Below are positions 50,780-62,669 of a DNA stretch of 64,000 nucleotides, one piece after another. The DNA is from Arbacia lixula. Taxonomy: Eukaryota > Echinodermata > Echinoidea > Arbacioida > Arbaciidae. Location: contig OZ022577.1 of NCBI GenBank assembly GCA_963669155.1, positions 28,521,237-28,585,236 of the forward strand. The letters are read 5' to 3'. A model generated the notes under the pieces. It was not told where the DNA came from and did not search any database. It was given only the letters and a program-made list of their open reading frames with translations. How positions within the stretch are numbered: position 1 is the first letter of the stretch; each line of letters begins with the position of its first letter. A program made the position numbers and the translations under genes.

Positions 50780-51890
50780 AAACAGTATCCTCTGCAACAA
50801 CAGCCGCTAAAAGAACAGCGACGACAGGCAGCTGTTGCATTACAGTAGCAACACAATGTTGCTGTAACGGCTGCCGCAGGAACAGTGACAATAGAAGTAA
50901 TCCTGTTACACAAAAACAAAGCAACCATAAACAGTGCTCATGTTTTTCGCTGTTTTTGTTTTTTGTACATCGCTTTTAGTCTCAAACTACTGCTTTTTTT
51001 GCTTCAGAAATACGTTTCATAACCATTCTTCGTTGAAATTGTACATTGTTCATCCCTCCACATATTTTGTTGCTGCTACTCCAGCAGCCGACGTTGCAGC
51101 AACATTTATTGCTTCTATTCATGCATCGGCGGTTGCAGCAAGCTATGTAGCAATAGCATCAGCAGCATCAGTAGACGTATCAAGAAATAAAATACAACCA
51201 ACAATATCGACAACCGCTGAGAGAACAGCGACAACATACAGCTGATGTAGTACAGTAGCAACACACAATTGCTGCAACAGCTGCTACTTGTAGGAGAGCA
51301 ACAACATTTTTGCAGAAACAGCAACAACTTAAGTCGCTACAACGGCCACTGCTTGTACAGTAGCAACATAATGTTGCTACAACGGTGGCTGCATGTACAG
51401 TAGTAACTGAAGTTGTTGTAAGAATCATTGCATAGGTATTAGCAAAAAATGTTGCTGCAACAAGTGCTTCGGGAGATTGTCAACAAGATATTTCTTCAAC
51501 GGCGGCTGCAGAAATAGCCGCAACTAAAGTAGCTACAACAGCCACTGCTTGTACAGTAGCAACACAATGTTGCTACAACGGTGGCTGCTTGTACAGTAGC
51601 ATCTTAAGTTGCTGAATAGCTGCTGCTCGTACAGTAGCAACACAATGTTGCTACAACGGCGGCTGTAGGAATAACAGCACACTATGCCGTTGAAACAACC
51701 GTTCCATGAAAGAAGCATCAAAAGTTGCTGCAACAGTCGCAACATAAGTTGTTGCAACACCCGTTGTATGAACAGTAGCTTTAATTGTTGCCGCAATGGC
51801 GGTCGCAACATAAGTTGCTCCAACACCCATTGTATGAACAGTACCAATAAATGTTGCTGTAACTGGAATAGCAGCAACACAATTCTGTAA
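50780..51890. repeat. Hairpin-rich degenerate minisatellite, U5
   Basis: This is homologous to the other arrays, with small internal deletions near 51310 and 51860. Both strands carry long open frames generated by the repeat, as in the other units. Confidence 0.85.
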
Positions 51891-54800
51891 ATGGATGAAT
51901 GGATGGGTAATCTCCACGAAGAATGGATATAGAACTAAGCAAAAAGCAGTAGTTAGAAGCTAAAAGCAACTAAAACGTGAAAATAATTATTTATGTTTGA
52001 TTTATTTTTGGTGTAACGACATCAACTTCTTACGTAAGAGGCAATAGTTAAATAAATGACCAACACATAGCAGCACTATTTAATCGTTTTAATATGTGCA
52101 TATACAATGAAATTGAGTATTCAAGCAAGAAGCAACAGTGAAATAACTAACCAACCCAATTGCATATAAACTACATTAATTCATGTCGTCTTCAAACATG
52201 TAAAATGTTTAACAACAAAGATGTAAGACGTCACAATCACACCCCTGAAATAGCAAATAAAATGGAAAAACTAGCCAACCCCTCAAAAAATCTAGCACAC
52301 AAATTGATAAAGTATTGAAAGAGGAAAAAGAATGGATTAAATAATGGGCAATGCATGCAAAGCTGTTCTTATGATCGGGCGTGGCAACATGAGACAGATT
52401 TTTTTTAATGTTTGTTTTATATCATGTAAAAAACGGACATTTTACTAGTAGTTAAAATAAAAAATATCAATATTCTAAACATTTAAACAAATTAAACGCC
52501 CACACAAAATAAATCATGAATGGAATTTTGGATATTAAAAAATAAAGTGAAAAAGTAAGAATTTAGCATAAACAATTTAAAGCAGTACGCGATAAAGAAG
52601 TCGACATAATCGTATCAACAAGACCAATAGGAAATTAAGAATAATTTGCAATACTACATATTAATCGTTTTACAAGATCAGAACAACACTTTATGGTGGT
52701 AGTAGTAATGTAGTAGAAGTACTCTGATCAGCAATACATGTAGTAGGATAAAGACAGAACAACAGCAGTAACTCACTCTGTACATGTTGTCATCAGGCCA
52801 GCCCAATTATGATAATCATTACGATTATTATTTCCTAACTTCCATACATCAATATGGTAAGCCCTGCAATAGCAAGTTGAATTCTAACATACAATTGTTA
52901 AAGAAACATATCAAGGAAAGGCAAGAACTACCAGTGCACAATCTTTCCAAAATTAAGCTACTGTGAATGGACAAATTATCAAGCATGCTGGTTTCACAAC
53001 TTTAGCAACAAATACGCTTTAACTTTTGATCAATTACATTAAACTTGAGTTGAAACATCTGAACCTAAAATAGAAAACTAAGAATGAGTCAATTTTTGGC
53101 ACATACTTTGTGCTGCTCACTTGCAAAATACAATATTTGCAAATAATTATATATTGGAATTCCATATATTCCAGATACTGGAATATATCTACATGTCATA
53201 GACATAGGATCACCGCATATTTTTTTTTTCACAGATGGACTTCAATACTCCACGCGCTTCCGTGATGCTTGCTGTTAACAGCATACAACACATATCACTT
53301 TATCCCCTCGATATTCGATCTCAAGATCAAAACGGGACCCGACTCTTCTTGTCCACTGTAAGACACATACTGATTCTACAGCACAAACCAAAACAACCAC
53401 CAATGCCGCACCACCACTGTGTAGGCAACTGCAATACTCTAAGGATAGTTACTGATAGGGTTTACCTACTGATTATGATTCAGAATGAAAGGCTGCAGTA
53501 TTATTGATGACAAATCTGAATCGAGAGAGAATGTGCAACCACTCATCGAAGCGCTATTGAAATATATGAAATATGAACTAATCATATGCTGCGCTATCAT
53601 ATTTTTTTGCGATGCCTAATGCCGCAATAGTTGACTGAAATAATAAAATTGTATTCCTTAAAACCTGTCTCCCGATGTGGTTTTATAAGTTAAATGTAAA
53701 CATTGGTTTGATAATGAAGTTTTGGGTACAGTCGTGTGGTGTGCAATATTGACATCCAGAAAGTGTGCGGTACGTGGGAATGTGTCATCATGAACAGGTA
53801 TTTACACAGACTGCGCGCAATGGAATTTTGGCGGTATTCTGGAGTACGTTGTATTATCATTAACCAACAATGAACGTGTCAGGATGCTGAATGCTTTGTT
53901 AGTGTTGTTACGTAACATATGCTCGCAAAATGTACATATTTCACATGAACACTCTATTCTTATTATAGATATGAAGAACTGCACTATATTCCCCATAAAC
54001 CACATAGTTTTATTTCATAGGAGGTAAACTGATTAGTGTCAGTATTGTCTATAATTGCCCATTTTAATATCACGACTTCCAGTGTTCTGTGGATCATGCA
54101 TAATTAATTTTTACTGTGTTAATATTAGCACTCTCTCTCTGCACCAAGAACTCGAAAAACACTGCAAGACATTCAATTAATTTGATTAATTTCTTTATTT
54201 TATATATTGTAGTCAAGCTTTTATAAAAAAAAAAATACAGTACTGAATAGTTTACTTACAGAATTTGATTGATGATATAGAAATAGATAGAAGTATACAC
54301 AAATAATTCAAAAAGATAAAAGTAAAAAATTATTTCTTGAATTGGACAACTGATTCTTTATCGTTCTAATTTGGTAATACATCTGATTGAGTCTGCATAC
54401 TGTACTAGACATACAGTCACGAAACCCTGTCAAAGTGAGGCATTCATATAAGAAATAATTTTTCTGAAATTGCAATTAGAATCTGTCTTGCTTTTGCAGA
54501 AACTATACAGGACTTACAATTTGGTTAGCATAATACATGTACATCAAATATTTTAGTGTCAAAGCGGACGGAAACAAAATAATGGCAATACAGGCAAAAT
54601 CAACACCATTGTAGAGATTGTAGACCAATAACCCTCCTCCCCGTTCAAGAGCGTGAAGCTATGGGAATAGTTTCTCAAATAATTATGCCATTAATACTGA
54701 CGTTTTAATCTACAGTTCTCACATAGTGTGTATGTTGGTCCATCTAGTCACATTTTGGCTTTGTGAGAACCACAGCACATTAATGTATCTTCAGGTAATG

Positions 54801-55070
54801 TTGGAATGGACGGATGTAAAGTTGACACATCAATCTCAAGGTGATATCTTGCATGGCATAATTTACTTAGGACCTTACACGTCATGTAGTATGAACATTA
54901 ACTCCACTGTTTTGAAAGAAAACACATAGATCCTACAAGAACTACATTCATGAGCACTTCTCCAACTTTCCATGAATAATAGCTGGGCATGAATGATGAA
55001 ACAATACCACGGAAACTAATTTTTCAACAAAAATGTATCTAAGATCTTTTGAAATGTCAGTATCACACCC

Positions 55071-55071
<1 letters not shown>

Positions 55072-55115
<44 letters not shown>

Positions 55116-55290
55116 GGGCATTGTTCAACCATTGTTGGATGAAGCCCTCCTCAATCAGTTTCCATTCACTTCTATTTGTTGTCATTCTGTTCCATGTTCC
55201 TGAGTTTGTGTGTGTGGATATTTCGTGTCTCCACCTTCTCTTCTCCTCATTGTAAGTGGTATTTTCATGTCGGTTAAAAGTTCCCTTATA
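55072..55290 (-). mobile_element. RTE-like LINE 3' relic with (GAT)n tail
   Basis: On the minus strand a short frame reads RRWRHEIS, then NRSEWKLIEEGFIQQW, the end of a LINE reverse-transcriptase polyprotein. It is followed by (GAT)n (plus-strand CAT repeat, about 55072-55115), the tail type of RTE-clade elements. Only the last 60 or so codons remain, so it cannot be active. Confidence 0.65.
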
Positions 55291-55985
55291 CATAGTAAAT
55301 AAAATTGAAAAAAAAAGCCACTCCAAAACAGATCTAACACAAACACGGATAAAATATTAAAGGAGGAAGAAGAATTGATGGAAAAAAATCAGCAATGCTT
55401 CCAGAACTGTTGGTATGATCCGGCGACGTAGCACTAGACAGAAAACGTATCCAATGTTTATTTTTAATGACTTATTTATGTGTGTTATATCAAAAACTGA
55501 CAATTTACTAGTTAGTGAAGCAAAACATCCCAATATTGTTAATCTTAAAGACTTTCTTTTTAACGCACGCACACACATAAATCATGGATTTTGGAGTAGT
55601 AGAACAGTAAGAATCTCGCATCAATAGTGAAAACCAGAACTCAATAAAGCAGTCGCCATGATCAAATCAACACAGAATCATAAGTTACACATCAATAATT
55701 TACAACACGAACAATTATTTTCAATTGTTCTACACGATCGGAACGAGACTTTGTGGTGGTAGTAGTAATGTAGTAGAAGTACTCTTGACATAGTATGGAA
55801 TATGAACTGATTATATGTTACGCTATATTTTTGCGATGATTGATGCCACAATGATTGATTGAAATAATAAAATGTTATTCATGAAACATGTTTGCTTGTG
55901 TGGATTTAATAAGTCAAACGTAGATATTGGATTGATAGTCAAGATTTGGGTACAGTCGTGTGGTATCATGAGCCGGATATGCCTG
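55290..55985 (+). repeat. Diverged partial copy of the unit spacer
   Basis: Sequence from AAAATATTAAAGGAGGAAGAAG onward aligns, with many differences, to 52305-52690 and then 53560-53760 of U5. It includes the GTGGTAGTAGTAATGTAGTAG phrase and the GGGTACAGTCGTGTGGT phrase. It is much more diverged than U1-U5 are from one another, so it is an older duplication. It carries no gene exons. Confidence 0.7.
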
Positions 55986-56248
55986 GTACTGTGGTCACTT
56001 TTATTATGATTTGGTAGTAATCGTCAAATTCCCAAATTCCTTACAGATTCTACAAAGAGTTATCCCAAATTATCGAAAAAATCGTATACATGAATATTCG
56101 GAACACAAGCGCCCTCTGATAAACATGGGTATAATTTCCACAGAATCAGCCTAAAACTCTCTTGTACAATATCATCAAGTTTCTTCAATTTCTTGTTTTT
56201 CGATGTCAGCTTCCAACTTTTCCTCAAACACCTATCACCCCCCTTCAA

Positions 56249-56427
56249 GCACACACATAGACACACATACGCACACACACACACACACACACACACATAG
56301 ACACATACGCACCTCATACGTACGCGCATATATACAGACACACATACACCCATATACACACACATACAGACGCATTTATACACCCCATTCACACACATAT
56401 ACACGCACACACACATGGGCACACACG

Positions 56428-56465
<38 letters not shown>
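56249..56465. repeat. CA-rich microsatellite cluster
   Basis: Pure and interrupted (CA)n runs with ATACAC interruptions. Long His/Thr or Cys/Val open frames here are repeat translations and are not genes. Confidence 0.9.
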
Positions 56466-56564
56466 TATATACACCACACTCCCCCGCCATATACAAATAC
56501 AGTCTATACACATGTGCATACTGATCATTACGTATATAAACGCACATCTATTCTATTTATCTAT

Positions 56565-56740
56565 CTAGCCTATTTCTCTCCACTGCTGAAGGAAGGCCTC
56601 CTCATCAATTTTCCATTTTGATCTACCTTGTGCCGTTCGTGTCCATGTCATTCTACCATATTCTCTAATATCGTCAATCCACCTCCTAATTTGCCTGCCT
56701 CTTCTTCTGGTGTTAGCTCTGGGGGTCCAGAGAAACTCAC
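56565..56740 (-). mobile_element. LINE reverse-transcriptase C-terminal relic
   Basis: The minus strand reads RRWIDDIREYGRMTWTR, then RSKWKIDEEAFLQQW, a typical C-terminal stretch of LINE endonuclease/reverse-transcriptase proteins. It is related to, but not recently copied from, the relic at 55116-55290. The upstream domains are absent. Confidence 0.7.
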
Positions 56741-56955
56741 ATATAAACATCCATACACTCAACATACGGTACATACGCATACGCTCAGAAATAATCTCAC
56801 ACTGACCATGGGCAAAAATACGCCTACACACACCCATATATTCACTAACACAAAGAACATACATACTTAATACATACTTACACACACTAAACATACATAT
56901 ACCCACATGCTGTAATACCCATACACAGATAATCGTGTTGTCACCTACACTCCCT

Positions 56956-56956
<1 letters not shown>

Positions 56957-57007
<51 letters not shown>
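56957..57007. repeat. (CA)n microsatellite
   Basis: A nearly pure CA dinucleotide run of about 50 bases. The region 57010-57500 that follows is AT-rich, and I see no gene in it. Confidence 0.95.
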
Positions 57008-57009
<2 letters not shown>

Positions 57010-57499
57010 AACAATAACGTAACGCAACAACTTCGTCTCCATAAAATATTCTTTAAGAAATTAAACGTGATCTTGCTATATCTTAAAACAATATGTGACT
57101 TCATGATATTCATTATCAAACTTAAGGACTTTGTTTTATATTGATATTATGTCATGATTGTGTTATAACACATATAATCATTATATCACATATAATCTCC
57201 TCATTATAAATCAATGACGATGAGATGCCATTAAACTGAGTCAATGCCGACATATATAGATTGAACTTTAATCGATTGGACTCCAGGTGCGACAGCACAG
57301 TCATCAGAAAAACAAGCGGCAATCGTTTTCCCCAACCGATATTCTCATTGATTTTGCTGAAACGTGACCTACCGCTTTAAGCCCGCCAGTTTTTCTCTCT
57401 TTATATTTTGGTATAATCTGGGACATAGTTCGAAGTACATCTGACGGAGCACTCCACTCCATTCACAAGAGCCGTGAGACACTCGACATATGGTCGTCT

Positions 57500-58136
57500 G
57501 TTTCTGACGTCATTCTGCGCTGTCATGGAGACGAAATTTCATTTCTTCCCGCCTGTATCTCTCTCTCTCTCTCTCTCTGCCCTCTGATGCTGTCGTGGCA
57601 CGGGCGAATGACAGCATCGGAGAAAGATGACGGCGTGTACATGACCGTGAGGCGCGGTGCTGTGGCAAAGTGTAAGCATGTGCGATAGAATGCTTCCTCT
57701 CTTTTCCTCCGTCCTGTCACTTCTAAGATGTCACATTGACCCAGATTTCTGCTCGAAATCGGAAGAGCTTTAACATGGGAGCATCCCAGAAGGGGAATTT
57801 ATGATAATGCTGTAATGCACCGAGCGTGTGGCGGAGAGACACGGCAGAGATACGGCCGGGGAAATGTTACAGAGTTAATGTACCTTCATGAGTCTGTGTG
57901 CAAAGAGCCGGTCACAGCTGTCTACGTTAGACGAGCGTCCGCGTTAATCCCTTCTTCGTCGTGTGTGACGGTATGATAGGGATAAACCTATCACTTCCTG
58001 TTGGTTGGATCTTGCTGCATGTGTGTCCCCGTCTCACCCCGTCTGCTGACCATGCTATGCCGCCGCGCCCGCATAGATAGCATCACAAACCGCGCGAAGA
58101 GATCGAGATTACTGGGGCCCATAAGGTAAACAGAGA
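57500..58136 (+). promoter_or_regulatory. 5' flank / probable promoter of the F-box gene
   Basis: Base composition rises toward the gene. The stretch holds a perfect CRE TGACGTCA (57505-57512), a (CT)n run (57558-57579), an imperfect inverted repeat GATGCTGTC/GACAGCATC (57586-57618) and a CpG-rich segment (about 58060-58110). No TATA box is evident. An in-frame TAA at 58122-58124 shows that the coding frame cannot extend further upstream. Confidence 0.45.
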
Positions 58137-58994
58137 ATGGAAGTGACGTTGACAGCTGTCAAGAACGCGATGGTTCGACAGCGGACTCGCACGGAGTCGT
58201 CCAGTTTCTCGGACTATGATGTACCCACAGTGGAGCAGGCCGGGTGTCACTTTCACCGTCTTCCCGAGGAGTTATTGGTCCGCATCTTCAGCTTTCTCCA
58301 CCCCGTCAACGACCGCATGCCCCTGTACGCCGGCGTGTGTCGCAAATGGCGGAAGGTGCTGCAGGAGACATCGTCCCTCTGGCGCGAGCTGAACATCGAA
58401 CCCGAGGACTACGGCCCCCGCCACTACGCCACCCTGTGCACCATCTTCACAGTGTACAGCAGCCATGTCCAGCGGCTCACCTGGACGCCCGGGACGCGCG
58501 TCTACGAATCCGTCTTCCTGCTTATCCCGAATCTCTGCAACCTAACGGTACTCAGACTCCCCATCATCTGGAACCGCGGCGTGGTCGACACCTTCGCACC
58601 GCTCACCCGCCTTGAGGAGCTCCAGATCAATGGCGCCTTCGAGCTCACGGACGAAGACCTGGTCGCGGCTGCCTGTAACTTTCCTGCCCTCAGGGACGTG
58701 ACCCTCAACGCCTGCTGGTTGATCACGTACCGCGGCATCGAGGTCTTCCTCGAAGCCCTGCCCAACCTCACGCGCTGTAAGCTCAAGATCAACGCGGGTC
58801 TGCCCATCAGTGACGTCAGAAGCGAGCAGGCGATGTTGCGAGGGAACCAGTTGACAAGACATCTTGAGGATGGGGTGAGGGTGGAGGCCATTACCTCGCT
58901 CAGTCTTAGCTTCTTGGCTCTTGAGATGGATGAACTTTGGTCTGTGGTCAACGCACTGCCCAGGCTCAAGAAACTGGTGGTTGCAAACTGCGAG
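58137..58994 (+). CDS. F-box/leucine-rich-repeat protein, first coding exon (partial)
   Basis: The exon encodes 286 residues and ends in phase 0 at a GAG|GTAATT donor. The start is the first Met after an in-frame stop and has a good context (A at -3, G at +4). Residues 41-86 form an F-box (RLPEELLVRIFSFL, CRKWRKVL, SLWREL). F-boxes bind Skp1 within SCF ubiquitin ligases. From about residue 133 to the end are irregular leucine-rich repeats (NLTVLRLP, RLEELQING, ALRDVTLNACWLI, NLTRCKLKI, RLKKLVVANCE), which would select the substrate in FBXL-type proteins. The exon is GC-rich, unlike its surroundings. Since the last repeat is cut at the donor, further exons are expected; none was recognised up to 64000, so the gene probably runs off the window. 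The specific FBXL member is not assigned. Confidence 0.85.
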
Positions 58995-59208
58995 GTAATT
59001 ACATGTTATCTTTTTTGGTGATAGGCTATTATTTATTTATCTATCAATTCTTCTATCAGTTGTATCTGCATAATTGTATTTATGAATGTGCATACATTTA
59101 TGTAGGCATGTAGGCTTATACTCTCCATAGTCTTATCATAGTTTGAAGAGCCCCATCTTTCTATTATTTCTATAATTTTGTCCCATTCTTAATTTACATA
59201 TCTGTCTG

Positions 59209-59296
59209 CATGTGTGTGTGTGAGTTTGTGTGTGTGTGTTTGCGTGTATGTGTGTGAGTTTGTGTGTATGTGTGTGTTTGTGTGTGTATGTGTTTT
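59209..59296. repeat. (TG)n microsatellite
   Basis: Interrupted TG/TGTA repeat within the putative intron after the F-box exon. The rest of 58995-59940 shows no exon that I can support. Confidence 0.9.
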
Positions 59297-59940
59297 CATC
59301 ACGCAATATATCAAAATATCGGGTAAGGTTCACAGAAATAGTTTCAACGTGGAAGGCGATCGTGCGTTTTCTCTGAAACCAAATCGATGAAATGAGGCTA
59401 ACAGGTGCGCACCAGTTCTTATGTGATTGCTATATCGCTCGTCCATATTATATGTCGTCACTGGTGATTTGCAGGAGAGGTTAGTGTGTCATGTGAGTGG
59501 TGAACGCGCATTCATCAGTATTAAGTACACAATTTGCCGCGGAGTGGGTTTCGCTTGTCTCGGTTACAGGTGGCGTGTAACGGAGAGAAAAACTTTTAAA
59601 GGGAAGAATGGAATTCGCGAAAGTAAAAACCTCAAAACGGTTGGATCTGCAGGTATTTGAATTTGAATTTAAATTGAATTTAGATTCAATTGGTTTTATT
59701 TCATTCGTTTTTTTTTTTTAAATATGACAGTATTTCCATACAAGGAAACACCAGTGTTGAATAATGATATAAATATGAGCGGTCAACGTAGGATTACAAA
59801 ATGTCGAAATCAGATAAAGATTAAAAGAAATAGTAGCTGTTACATTATATAGGTATGATCATTGGAAATAGTACTGTACGAAACTGTACCCAAAATCAGA
59901 AAAAAAGGTTATAAGAACTGATCCTTCTTAAATTATATGA

Positions 59941-60085
59941 ACACACACACGCACACATTATCGTATAACGCACTCAGACGCATACATGCAGAGATACATA
60001 CAAATTATACACTTGCTCGCGATGTACAAACACACGAATACACGTACACACAAATATAACTCACACTCACACATACAGACACGCA
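59941..60085. repeat. Degenerate CA-rich repeat
   Basis: ACACAC and ATACAC words with interruptions. There is no coding signal. Confidence 0.75.
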
Positions 60086-60264
60086 TGCTTGCACATAATA
60101 CTTGGGTCAGGGCTTTTTTGCTTGTTTGATCATTGGAACTGATGATCACACTTATTAATCTCACAATAGATTTTGAGAGAGTCATCAGCGAAATCTACTA
60201 TCATTTTGACTCTGCTGGACATATAGCAATTTCATTTCCGACTAGAAAGTAACCAACGCCTGAA

Positions 60265-60309
60265 TTTTGCTGAATTATTTGTAAAGACTTTGCAAATATT
60301 TCAGCAAAA
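60265..60309. other. Perfect-length hairpin 1 (17-bp arms)
   Basis: The arms 60265-60281 and 60293-60309 are complementary at 16 of 17 positions around an 11-base loop. It lies 7 bases from a second hairpin. Confidence 0.7.
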
Positions 60310-60316
60310 TTAATTT

Positions 60317-60355
60317 CGCAAGAGAAAATTACATATTATGAAATTTTCTTTTGCG
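60317..60355. other. Hairpin 2 (14-bp arms)
   Basis: CGCAAGAGAAAATT (60317-60330) pairs with AATTTTCTTTTGCG (60342-60355), with one mismatch that is a wobble pair if transcribed. The loop is 11 bases, the same as in hairpin 1. Confidence 0.7.
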
Positions 60356-60359
60356 ATAT

Positions 60360-61330
60360 ATGTGAAGAGATATACGTAATTTCAATACTATATTACATGT
60401 TTGTATGAAACTCCCTCAAATATAATGGCTTGTAGCTGATAATTACTAGAGAAGTTGCGTTCATGTGAATATTTACAATTTCAAAATGTCATATTGGTAA
60501 ATGAAAATAAACAGATTGTCCTCATTTACACAAGCCCAGACAATAAATAGCCTAAAACAACTGTCCATATTTATGGGTCAGTTTTTGTTTTTCAGACCAG
60601 CTGGTTGGTCGCGAATTTGCCAGCCGCAAATCAAGCATTCTGTTAAAAATGTGCGTTTTGCGCGTCACGTGGACATGACAGCTTGCATCTTCTCTTCGAT
60701 CGCCTCTCTTTATATACACCGGCACATTTTTTTTTTCATCTCCGTCGTTTGGATTGACGTAAAACCGTGGTGCGCCCACGTATTTCGGCGGCTATTTTGG
60801 TACATATATCGTCACAATCTAAACTCGGTGTTTTGTGTGGTCTAGGCGCCACAGGCTTTGGCTTTCGCCGTCGAGATTGTGGCTTGTTTTTGAAACGAGG
60901 AAACGGGCGATTTGGTATTCCTTCGAGAGCATGATATGAAATACCACGTTGGTGTTGAGGCGTGAAATGTCATTACCGACAGTGGATTGTCTTCAGGTTG
61001 ATTTGTATTGCTGCTGATTATGTATGTCTTACCACTGTCACAGACGAAGGAATACAAGAGTATGAATCCTTATCGGCATGTTTGAAGATAAACAAGTTGG
61101 TCGTGCTTGTTTAACATGAATCTGTTATCATCCGTTATCAAAATAACTCCATTGTGTTGTTATCCCAAAACAAGTCTCACAATTTCCCTCCTCCTCGCTT
61201 TTTTCTTCTTCGTCTGCATTATATCTACTTATTTTAAGCTTCGTCTTGATGATTTGAACTATCTTCCTCCTTGCTGTGATGAGGGCATACTTGCGTTGAA
61301 TTTCCTTCTCTTCAAAAGTTTTACTGATCG
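60360..61330. other. Unannotated intronic or intergenic DNA
   Basis: The stretch holds AT-rich sequence and several short open frames of 70-114 codons on both strands, none with a recognisable domain or a convincing start and splice context. I see no supported feature. Confidence 0.6.
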
Positions 61331-61334
61331 ATAA

Positions 61335-61445
61335 TCTAAGTCAATACCAGCATTAACATGTCCATCACCAACACAACCACAACCAGCGCCACCAACAACA
61401 TCATCATCGTCGTCGTCACAATTATCGTCACCACCACCATCACTG
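61335..61445. repeat. ACC/ATC trinucleotide-rich repeat
   Basis: Interrupted ACC, ACA, ATC and GTC triplets. The Asp/Gly-rich minus-strand frame is a repeat translation. Confidence 0.8.
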
Positions 61446-61685
61446 TTTTCAAGATTCAAGATTCAACATAAAATTTATTTCCAATATAAAAAATAGTACA
61501 CTGTACAATATGGGTAATCACGGTAACAAAATCAATACATTTGAAGTTTAGTTTTACAAAGTGTAATACATTATGTACACGATACAGTCACTGTCACTTA
61601 TAACTATTGACGTTTCCCTGCCCAGAAAATAAAGCGTAGATTTATAAACAACTTCATATAGGATGTTAATGATGATGTAAAAATA

Positions 61686-61733
61686 TTAATATATATATAT
61701 GTATATATATATTTATATATATATATATATGGA
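61686..61733. repeat. (TA)n microsatellite
   Basis: A run of TA dinucleotides with two short interruptions. Confidence 0.95.
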
Positions 61734-62119
61734 TAACTATATGGCTTTTTGTCTTTATTGATTTTACAAATCAAATTTTACATCAATGATAATTGATTTT
61801 CCATCACCAAATCGTGATGCAAACATAACTATTACATAATAATTACACACATTGCCACTTTCAGGTAACAAATTTAAAGGGGTTTCGGTTGTAGACTAAC
61901 CTGAGTCATGCAAACTAAACACGTTCGAGAATCAATTGGTATATCTGAGTTACATGTTTGAATAATGCTGTCGCTTCGTGATACCTATCGCATATGTCCT
62001 GGCTTGTTTATTCAGGAAATATTGCTATATTTGGATCTCGCGTGGCTTGCTTTACAATCAGCAGGGTCAGCCTACAAAGACAGCTTGATTAATTCCCTCT
62101 CAGACCTAGTTAAGAGACA

Positions 62120-62295
62120 AAGAAAGATGGAAGGAAGGGAGAGAGGTGGAGAGAGAAAGAAAGAGTACGGGAGAAAGAGAGAGAGATAGGTAGAGAGATA
62201 GGTAGAGAGACAGAGAGAGAGACAGAGAGAGGGAGAGAAAAGGACAGAGAAGGAGAGAGGGAGGGAGAAAGAGAGAGAGAGAGAGAGAGGGGGTG
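62120..62295. repeat. (GA)n microsatellite
   Basis: A purine-only stretch of GAGA and GGGAGA words. The mirror-symmetric purine run could form triplex DNA. Confidence 0.9.
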
Positions 62296-62669
62296 CGGGT
62301 TGGAGGGAGACAGTGACAGAAATAGAGATTTTCATCTCCCTATCACTGCGTGCACTGAATAATACGTCTGTTTCACAGCTCACGTGTTATTTTATGTATA
62401 TATGCATTGCATAAATGACGTAGTTGTTTCCATGGCCAAATATGCGATTTATCACTATACAATGTATAACATTTTGACATGTATAACATGTGTGCAGATA
62501 TATGTGTAGATATGTGTGTTTGCATGTGTCTGTGTCGTGCGTGTGTGTGCTTGTATGTGAATCTACATAATAATCGTGAATCTACAAAATCATTAACGAT
62601 TGTGAACACACATATTTTACAAAAGATATCATACTCTCTCCCACCACCTCCTCTCCGATCACCACTCCC

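Larger units (their letters stand above)
41604..55030 (+). repeat. Tandem segmental duplication, unit U5
   Basis: The last complete unit is about 13.4 kb, enlarged by a 3.1-kb insertion in intron 2 of its gene. It contains gene copy 5, a minisatellite and the 131-bp spacer segment. In addition, about 230 bases at 52410-52650 are missing from U1-U4 but matched in the diverged partial copy at 55290-55985. The LINE site near 54745 is empty. I see no other gene in 51895-55030. Confidence 0.9.

Noticed and set aside
56060-57119. Long Cys/Val- or His/Thr-rich open frames
   Set aside because: They are translations of (CA)n/(TG)n microsatellites. Only the short LINE-like segment inside 56565-56740 has real protein similarity.
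58244-58969. Open frames overlapping the F-box exon in other frames and on the minus strand
   Set aside because: They are shadows of the GC-rich F-box coding frame, which alone shows recognisable domains and a good start.
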